A stretch of DNA of 11,322 bases, taken from contig CADCQV010000224.1 in assembly GCA_902803625.1 (NCBI GenBank), positions 1-11,322 of the forward strand, written 5' to 3'. The notes under the pieces are model-generated. The model was not told where the DNA came from, made no database searches, and saw nothing but the letters and a program-made list of their open reading frames with translations. Origin of the DNA: an uncultured Lachnospiraceae bacterium (lineage in GTDB: Bacteria > Bacillota > Clostridia > Lachnospirales > Lachnospiraceae). Position numbers and translations under genes: made by a program. Of the stretch, positions 7,026 through 11,322 are shown one piece after another (within the stretch, counting starts at the first letter, position 1; each line of letters starts with the position of its first letter).

Positions 7026-7049
7026 CATTATATTTCCTGCTGTGAAGCC

Positions 7050-7430
7050 TCAGAATTTCGCTTCGCCTGCGGCTTCCATCGCTGCCTGCTTTACCTCATC
7101 AAGAGAGGCTCCGCCCTCCGATTCCGCCGCTGCAGCCACAGCACCCTCAACCATAGGGCAGTCTACCATTTCAACCCGTTTACCCTCCATATTTTCTATG
7201 ACCATTTCCGTAGTCATACAGGAGGAGCCCATATCCATGATAACTATCACCCCGTCATCACTGTATACAGAATCGATAGCTGCTTCTATCTTTTCATAGC
7301 TTGTACCGAAGCTTCCGTCTTCCAGCCCTCCGGCAGCAGCCATCGGGCATTCGCCCGCAACAAGCCTTGCCAGTTCCACAACACCCTCAGCAAGGGTCTT
7401 GCTATGGGATACCATAACTATTCCAACCAT
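7050..7430 (-). CDS. dhaM: DhaM, PTS phosphotransferase subunit of dihydroxyacetone kinase
   Basis: A 126-residue protein with the EIIA-mannose fold. It accepts phosphate from HPr on a histidine and passes it to ADP bound in DhaL. The phosphorylation site is His9 in GIVMVSHSKTLAEGV (3-17), matching His9 of E. coli DhaM. Later blocks GLEDGSFGTSYEKI (35-48) and IVIMDMGSSCMTTEM (62-76) are typical of the family. Only the EIIA domain is present. The E. coli protein adds HPr-like and EI-like domains, so this one depends on general PTS proteins encoded elsewhere, as in Lactococcus. A strong AAGGAGG lies 6 bases upstream, and dhaL ends 18 bases before the ATG. It is the last gene of the operon, followed by the terminator. 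Confidence 0.93.
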   Translation of the reverse strand: MVGIVMVSHSKTLAEGVVELARLVAGECPMAAAGGLEDGSFGTSYEKIEAAIDSVYSDDGVIVIMDMGSSCMTTEMVIENMEGKRVEMVDCPMVEGAVAAAAESEGGASLDEVKQAAMEAAGEAKF

Positions 7431-7448
7431 AAACCCCCTCCTTAAAGA

Positions 7449-8072
7449 TCAGTAAAGTGCTGCTATTGACTCCAGAAGGAGCGTAAAGGAAGTGGCTCCG
7501 GGATCCTGATGTCCTATGGAACGCTCTCCCACATAGCTTGCACGACCCTTTGTGGCGATAATGGTCTTGGTATATTCCACACCCTCTTTTGCGGCTGCCA
7601 CACCGTCAGCGAGAAATGCTGCCGGTGATTTGCCTTCCGAAACACCCTTCTTTATAGCCTCCAGAGCCGGTATCATGGCATCGATCATGGTCTTCTCGCC
7701 CTTTTCCGCCTTGCCCCGAAGCTGTACGCCGCCTACTGCAGCCTCCATAATAGCCACGAAATCCGAGGAATTTATCTCGTACTTCCCTGCCACAGCTGCT
7801 CCGGCCTTCATAAATGCCGTTCCGTAAAGGGGTCCCGATGATCCTCCCACAGTTGACACCAGATCCATTCCGGTCTTTTTCAGGATCGCGCCTATATCAT
7901 CCTTTTCCACCCCGGGAAGATCGCTTAAGACCTTCTGAAAGCCGCGGTCCATATTGATGCCATGGTCATTGTCACCGATGGGAGCGTCCAGATCCGTAAG
8001 GAACTGCGCGTTCTCGTGGATTATCTCGGCCATAACCTTTATTATCTCTATTACCTTCTTGCTGTCTGTCAT
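7449..8072 (-). CDS. dhaL: DhaL, ADP-binding subunit of dihydroxyacetone kinase
   Basis: A 207-residue cytoplasmic subunit that holds ADP as a fixed cofactor, is recharged by DhaM and gives the phosphate to dihydroxyacetone on DhaK. The magnesium-nucleotide motif LDAPIGDNDHGINM (28-41) supplies Asp29, Asp34 and Asp36. VGGSSGPLYG (75-84) and GRASYVGERSIGHQDPGA (176-193) are conserved DhaL blocks. Its length is normal (E. coli DhaL is about 210). The start is set by the family N-terminus. The nearest ribosome-site bases are poorly placed: AGGA sits one base before the ATG and AAGGAAGG about 17 bases away. The unusually long 119-base gap to dhaK holds a large hairpin. Confidence 0.94.
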   Translation of the reverse strand: MTDSKKVIEIIKVMAEIIHENAQFLTDLDAPIGDNDHGINMDRGFQKVLSDLPGVEKDDIGAILKKTGMDLVSTVGGSSGPLYGTAFMKAGAAVAGKYEINSSDFVAIMEAAVGGVQLRGKAEKGEKTMIDAMIPALEAIKKGVSEGKSPAAFLADGVAAAKEGVEYTKTIIATKGRASYVGERSIGHQDPGATSFTLLLESIAALY

Positions 8073-8105
8073 TTCCTGTCGAATGCCGTCCTTCCTTTAG
8101 TTATT

Positions 8106-8172
8106 GCGGAGCTTTATAGCAAACAGCAGATTCCCTTGACGTTTGCTATAACAGCGGACGGAAAAGCTCCGC
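8106..8172 (-). other. Large nested hairpin between dhaK and dhaL
   Basis: Two perfect dyads are nested. An outer 10-bp stem pairs 8106-8115 with 8163-8172. An inner stem pairs 8114-8124 with 8141-8151 (11 bp, or 9 bp stacked on the outer one), closing a 16-base loop, with an unpaired bulge at about 8150-8162. A competing 7-bp hairpin pairs 8156-8162 with 8168-8174, one pair being G-U in the minus transcript, and cannot form together with the outer stem. No T-tract follows on either strand, so it is not a standard terminator. It could stabilise dhaK mRNA, mark a processing site or control dhaL translation; a small repeat element is also possible. Confidence 0.6.
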
Positions 8173-8191
8173 CCGCCTTAAACCGGTTGAA

Positions 8192-9184
8192 TCAGAGTTT
8201 CTTGAATGCAGGGGTATCAGCGGTTGCATCCAGAAGGGTCTTCATCTCATCGTCAAGCTTCAGGAGTGAAATGGAGAAGCCTTCCATCTCAAGGCTCGTC
8301 ATATATTCTCCGACAAAGGTACGGAATACTTTGATATTCTTTGAAGCGAGAACATCGCTGACATGGTTATTTACAACCAGAAGCTCCATAAGAGGAGTAG
8401 CGCCGCAGCCGTTTATCATAACAGCAACTTCGCTTCCGCCGTAGTCTATATCCGCAAGTATCTTGTCAAGCAGCTGGTCTACGATCTGATCAGCCTTCTG
8501 CATCTTTTCCTTATGTGTTCCGGGCTCTCCGTGGATACCGATACCGATCTCCATCTCGTCATCAGCGATCTCGAAGCCGGGCTTTCCTGCTGCGGGAACC
8601 GTGCAGGGAGTGATCGCCATACTCATTGAACGTACATTAGCTATAACCTTCTCTGCAACTGCCTTTACTTCCTCAAGGCTTGCTCCGGTCTCAGCCTTTG
8701 CACCTGCGATCTTGTGAACAAATACGGTACCTGCAATGCCGCGGCGTCCTACGGTATAGAGTGATCCGTCAACAGCAACGTCATCATTTACAACGACTTC
8801 ATCAACCTTGATGCCTTCGTCACGTGCCATATCAGCAGCCATTTCGAAATTCATAACATCGCCGGTGTAGTTCTTTACAACCATAAGAACTCCCTGGTCG
8901 GTAGCGATCTCCTTTATGCCCGCAAATACCTGGTCCGGTGTGGGTGATGTGAAAACAGCGCCGGCTACTGCAGCATCCAGCATTCCCTTTCCTACATAGC
9001 CTGCATGAGCGGGCTCGTGTCCGCTTCCGCCTCCGCTTATAAGTGCAACCTTTCCGGTCTTCTTATCTGAACGCACAACAACCGTGGTGCCGGGTATCCT
9101 TTTAACATAATCAGGATAAGCCTTGACTAAACCTTCAACCATCTGCTCCTCAACCTGACTCGCTTCGTTAATGATTTTCTTCAT
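8192..9184 (-). CDS. dhaK: DhaK, dihydroxyacetone-binding subunit
   Basis: A 330-residue subunit that binds dihydroxyacetone covalently and receives phosphate from DhaL, yielding dihydroxyacetone phosphate for glycolysis. The substrate loop SGGGSGHEPAHAGYVG (50-65) contains His56. Asp109 lies in KNYTGDVMNFEMA (104-116). His218, the residue forming the hemiaminal with substrate, is in GIGIHGEPG (214-222). These positions match E. coli His56, Asp109 and His218. Its length agrees with Lactococcus DhaK (about 330). The frame is open upstream to 9331, but ATG 9184 follows AAGGAGG (9202-9196) by 11 bases and gives the family N-terminus MKKIINEA, so it is chosen. It is the first gene of dhaKLM. The PTS-type rather than ATP-type kinase ties it to PEP supply. 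Confidence 0.96.
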   Translation of the reverse strand: MKKIINEASQVEEQMVEGLVKAYPDYVKRIPGTTVVVRSDKKTGKVALISGGGSGHEPAHAGYVGKGMLDAAVAGAVFTSPTPDQVFAGIKEIATDQGVLMVVKNYTGDVMNFEMAADMARDEGIKVDEVVVNDDVAVDGSLYTVGRRGIAGTVFVHKIAGAKAETGASLEEVKAVAEKVIANVRSMSMAITPCTVPAAGKPGFEIADDEMEIGIGIHGEPGTHKEKMQKADQIVDQLLDKILADIDYGGSEVAVMINGCGATPLMELLVVNNHVSDVLASKNIKVFRTFVGEYMTSLEMEGFSISLLKLDDEMKTLLDATADTPAFKKL

Positions 9185-9195
9185 GCTGTTCTTTT

Positions 9196-9202
9196 CCTCC
9201 TT
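9196..9202 (-). promoter_or_regulatory. Ribosome site that fixes the dhaK start
   Basis: AAGGAGG on the minus strand, 11 bases before ATG 9184. It argues against the in-frame upstream starts, which have no ribosome site at a usable distance. Confidence 0.8.
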
Positions 9203-9239
9203 AAATAATATAAGTCCATCTTTAATTTGGGCATTTAGC

Positions 9240-9279
9240 ACATGCACCCCCGAGGATGATGTGGCATCCTCCTGCATGT
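9240..9279 (-). other. Two-part hairpin in the dhaK leader
   Basis: An outer perfect 7-bp stem pairs 9240-9246 with 9273-9279. An inner perfect 7-bp stem (9252-9258 with 9265-9271) closes a 6-base loop. Between them is an internal loop of five C against one C on the plus strand (G's in the RNA). It lies in the dhaK 5' leader, between the promoter and the real ribosome site. In the transcript the inner stem buries an AGGAGG directly next to an ATG. It matches no riboswitch class I recognise. A protein-binding DNA site is an alternative. Confidence 0.55.
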
Positions 9280-9296
9280 TTGACAAATATAAGCTG

Positions 9297-9325
9297 ATTT
9301 TATACCAATTATAGGGTATTTTCAA
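9297..9325 (-). promoter_or_regulatory. dhaKLM promoter
   Basis: On the minus strand TTGAAA (9325-9320), a 17-base spacer and TAAAAT (9302-9297); both boxes are near consensus. Transcription would start near 9290, giving a leader of roughly 105 bases with the hairpin. The -35 overlaps a perfect 6-bp dyad, GTATTT-N8-AAATAC (9316-9335), which could be a repressor or activator site. Confidence 0.58.
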
Positions 9326-9342
9326 CAACAAATACTGAAAAA

Positions 9343-9371
9343 TGGAAATTACGGCAAATATGTGTTATACT
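9343..9371 (+). promoter_or_regulatory. Promoter of the acyl-CoA synthetase gene
   Basis: TGGAAA (9343-9348), a 17-base spacer and TATACT (9366-9371) preceded by TGT, an extended -10. The start site would be near 9378, leaving a leader of about 59 bases. Its -35 lies 17 bases from the divergent dhaK -35, so one regulator could affect both transcripts. Confidence 0.5.
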
Positions 9372-9379
9372 TTGGGACG

Positions 9380-9391
9380 TTGACGCGTTAA
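9380..9391. promoter_or_regulatory. Near-palindrome at the predicted start site
   Basis: TTGACGCGTTAA is a 12-bp palindrome apart from one symmetric mismatch, with a central CG as in LacI/CcpA-type operators. It sits just after the predicted transcription start of the acyl-CoA synthetase gene, a usual place for a repressor. It does not fit the full catabolite-response consensus. Confidence 0.25.
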
Positions 9392-9404
9392 ATCGCAAAA
9401 GGTG

Positions 9405-9423
9405 TTGTAAAATTATTATACAA
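9405..9423. promoter_or_regulatory. Dyad next to the acyl-CoA synthetase ribosome site
   Basis: TTGTA-N9-TACAA lies between the promoter and the GAGGGGG ribosome site (9424-9430). Its arms equal those of the dyad over the ispE start, where the spacer is one base longer. It may be an operator for a GntR-type regulator such as the FCD protein in this window; chance is not excluded. Confidence 0.28.
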
Positions 9424-9436
9424 GAGGGGGATAAAA

Positions 9437-11083
9437 ATGCCTATTACCGATCTTTTGGAAAAAAATGCCAGGCTTTACGGCAAGGAGGTGGCACTGGTTG
9501 AGCTGAATCCCGAGATGAAGGAGGTACGACGTATCACCTGGAAGGATTATTCGCTTATTCAGCAGACCGAGGATCTGCCCTACCGCCATGAGATTACCTG
9601 GGGTGTATTTGACGAAAAGGCAAACCGTGTAGCCAATATGCTCCTTGAAAAGGGTATAAAAAAGGGAGAAAAGGTGGCTATCCTTATGATGAACTGTCTG
9701 GAATGGCTGCCGATCTATTTCGGGATATTAAAGACCGGTGCTCTGGCCGTTCCCTTCAATTTCCGTTATTCCTCCGAAGAGATAGAGTATTGCGCGGACC
9801 TCGCGGATGTAAGCATTCTTTTCTTCGGACCCCAGTTCATAGGAAGGATAGAGGCTATAGAAGAGCGCCTGAGCAAGGGGAGACTCCTGATCTACGTCGG
9901 CGAGAACTGTCCGACCTTTGCCGACAGCTATATGGAGCTGACAGCCGATTGCTCCAGCAGGCCTCCTCTCATCCCCTTATCGGATGATGATGAGGCTGCC
10001 ATCTATTTTTCATCCGGAACCACGGGCTTTCCGAAGGCTATCCTGCATAAGCACAGGTCACTTACCCAGTCGGCTGAGGTAGAACAGAAGCACCATCTCC
10101 AGAGCCATGAGGACGTATTCCTCTGCATCCCTCCTCTTTACCATACCGGAGCCAAGATGCACTGGTTCGGGAGTCTTATCTCCGGCAGCAAAGCCGTACT
10201 GCTTAAAGGGACGGCGCCTGATGTGATACTGAAGGCGGTTTCCGATGAGAAATGCTCCATCGTATGGCTACTTGTGCCCTGGGCACAGGATATTCTGGAT
10301 GCTCTGGATCGCGGAGACATAAGGCTTTCCGATTATCCGGATCTGAAGCAGTGGAGGCTTATGCACATAGGAGCCCAGCCGGTTCCTCCTTCACTGGTAA
10401 AGCACTGGAAGGATTATTTCCCGGAGCACGACTATGATACAAACTACGGTCTCTCGGAATCCATAGGCCCCGGCTGCGTACATCTGGGACTGCACCACGA
10501 ACACAAGATAGGTGCCATAGGCATCCCGGGCTACAACTGGGAAGCAAAGATCGTGGACGACAATTACAATGAGGTTGCACAGGGCAGTGAGGGTGAGCTC
10601 TGCGTAAAGGGTCCCGGCGTTATGGAATGCTATTATAAGAATCCCGAGGCCAGTGCAGAGGTACTCCCGGGAGACGGCTGGCTGAAAACCGGAGATGTGG
10701 CCATGCAGGATGAAGACGGGTTCATCTTCCTCGTGGACAGGAAAAAGGATGTCATCGTTTCCGGCGGTGAAAACCTTTATCCGGTTCAGATAGAGGATTT
10801 CCTCCGGGGTAATGAGAAGATAAATGATGTGGCAGTGATCGGTCTGCCGGACAAACGGCTGGGAGAAATAGCAGGAGCCATAATCCAGCTTAAGGAGGGA
10901 ATGGAGGCCACAGAGGAGGAGATAAACGCCTTCTGCGAAGGACTTCCCAGATACAAGAGACCACACCGTATCATTTTTGCGGAGGTGCCCAGAAATGCCA
11001 CAGGCAAAATAGAGAAGCCGCTCTTAAGAAAGCGCTACGGTGCCGATAAGCTCGTTGCAAAGGAGATTCAAAAGGATATGTGA
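9437..11083 (+). CDS. AMP-forming acyl-CoA synthetase (ANL superfamily)
   Basis: A 548-residue class I adenylate-forming enzyme that would activate a carboxylic acid with ATP to an acyl-adenylate and then an acyl-CoA. Core motifs are present: phosphate loop YFSSGTTGFPKA (190-201), NYGLSES (336-342), GWLKTGD (414-420), hinge DRKKDVIVSGGENLYPVQIE (434-453) and catalytic Lys524 in ATGKIEK (521-527). An insertion of roughly 20 residues (about 35-54) sits in the N-terminal region with ITW repeated on each side (33-35 and 53-55). Chain length and substrate cannot be read. No signal peptide or membrane segment is seen. GAGGGGG lies 6 bases before the ATG. A symporter gene begins 40 bases downstream with no terminator between. 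Confidence 0.9.
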   Translation: MPITDLLEKNARLYGKEVALVELNPEMKEVRRITWKDYSLIQQTEDLPYRHEITWGVFDEKANRVANMLLEKGIKKGEKVAILMMNCLEWLPIYFGILKTGALAVPFNFRYSSEEIEYCADLADVSILFFGPQFIGRIEAIEERLSKGRLLIYVGENCPTFADSYMELTADCSSRPPLIPLSDDDEAAIYFSSGTTGFPKAILHKHRSLTQSAEVEQKHHLQSHEDVFLCIPPLYHTGAKMHWFGSLISGSKAVLLKGTAPDVILKAVSDEKCSIVWLLVPWAQDILDALDRGDIRLSDYPDLKQWRLMHIGAQPVPPSLVKHWKDYFPEHDYDTNYGLSESIGPGCVHLGLHHEHKIGAIGIPGYNWEAKIVDDNYNEVAQGSEGELCVKGPGVMECYYKNPEASAEVLPGDGWLKTGDVAMQDEDGFIFLVDRKKDVIVSGGENLYPVQIEDFLRGNEKINDVAVIGLPDKRLGEIAGAIIQLKEGMEATEEEINAFCEGLPRYKRPHRIIFAEVPRNATGKIEKPLLRKRYGADKLVAKEIQKDM

Positions 11084-11123
11084 TCCCGCCCCCGGGCTAA
11101 AATAACAAGGAGAGTACGATAAA

Positions 11124-11322
11124 ATGGAAACAATGGTTTTATGTAGTGTGTTACTGGTGATATTCTTTGCCGTAATGATCGCTGTGGGCTTTTACAGCAG
11201 GAATGCATCAAGAGATGTGGAGGGCTTCGCCCTGGGAGGCCGCTCAATCGGCCCCTGGCTTACGGCCTTTGCCTTCGGAACCTCCTACTTTTCCGCCGTA
11301 ATCTTTGTAGGCTACGCCGGAC
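11124..11322 (+). CDS. Sodium:solute symporter (SSS family), 5' part only
   Basis: The first 66 codons of a gene cut by the right edge. The protein begins with a hydrophobic helix (about 4-23), a short loop with YSRNASRDVEGFALGGRSIGPW, and a second helix starting TAFAFGTSYFSAVIFVGYAG. The 'VEGFALGGRSIGPW' loop and the Ser-rich start of TM2 are typical of SSS/SLC5 transporters, which import a solute with sodium. The solute is unknown; being cotranscribed with an acyl-CoA synthetase suggests a carboxylate. AAGGAGAG lies 9 bases upstream of the ATG. The sodium-site residues further on are outside the window. Confidence 0.87.
   Translation, partial: METMVLCSVLLVIFFAVMIAVGFYSRNASRDVEGFALGGRSIGPWLTAFAFGTSYFSAVIFVGYAG

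Noticed and set aside
7259..7268. Perfect palindrome CTGTATACAG resembling a GntR operator.
   Set aside because: It lies within dhaM coding sequence in conserved-length protein and away from any promoter; a chance match is more likely.
9185..9331. N-terminal extension of DhaK from upstream in-frame starts.
   Set aside because: The extension has no ribosome site, overlaps the promoter and the leader hairpin, and does not fit the DhaK family. ATG 9184 has AAGGAGG and the expected N-terminus.
7050..9331. Several long plus-strand frames across the dha operon and long minus frames across the GGDEF and ligase genes.
   Set aside because: They are shadows of well-supported genes; none shows a family motif, a ribosome site or a plausible protein composition.
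11084..11123. GC-rich run with a GCCC/GGGC dyad between the acyl-CoA synthetase and the symporter, as a terminator.
   Set aside because: A 4-bp stem with a 2-base loop cannot form a stable hairpin, and it is followed by AAAATAAC rather than T's.

Overview
The window reads as chromosomal DNA of an anaerobic Firmicute, most likely a Clostridia member close to Lachnospiraceae. This rests on protein style only: a DUF1934 protein, a MEP-pathway IspE, a PTS-type dihydroxyacetone kinase split into DhaK, DhaL and a single-domain DhaM, 7TM-GGDEF proteins with the 'MDLNGLK.VND' signature, and AAGGAGG-like Shine-Dalgarno (SD) sites. No tRNA, rRNA, CRISPR array, transposase or phage gene was seen, and no stretch over 300 bases lacks a gene.

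Left block (1-2955), mostly minus strand. In transcription order it holds an orphan beta-class DNA methyltransferase, ispE, a GntR/FCD regulator and a DUF1934 beta-barrel protein whose start overlaps the regulator's stop (ATGA). A terminator-like hairpin follows and lies over the tail of a possible convergent plus-strand gene cut by the window edge.

Middle block (3102-6967), plus strand. A divergent-PAP2 (DUF212/YuiD-like) membrane protein is followed at short spacing by two paralogous membrane diguanylate cyclases. Each has an extracytoplasmic domain, a multi-TM region and a canonical GGDEF active site, but no RxxD inhibitory site. The best promoter for DUF212 ends 8 bases before its ATG, so its mRNA may be leaderless.

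Right block (6985-9371), minus strand. A dhaK-dhaL-dhaM operon ends in a strong intrinsic terminator. It would phosphorylate dihydroxyacetone with phosphate from PEP through EI and HPr encoded elsewhere. The operon carries two unexplained RNA-structure candidates: a two-part hairpin in the dhaK leader and a large nested hairpin between dhaK and dhaL.

Far right (9343-11322), plus strand. Divergent from dhaK, an AMP-forming acyl-CoA synthetase is followed by the start of a sodium:solute symporter gene, which together look like uptake and CoA activation of a carboxylate. The two divergent promoters share a 252-base region with several dyads.

No defence island or clearly new multi-gene system is evident. 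The best leads are the RNA structures in dhaKLM, the DUF212 plus tandem GGDEF cluster, and the orphan methyltransferase beside genes that lack SD sites.
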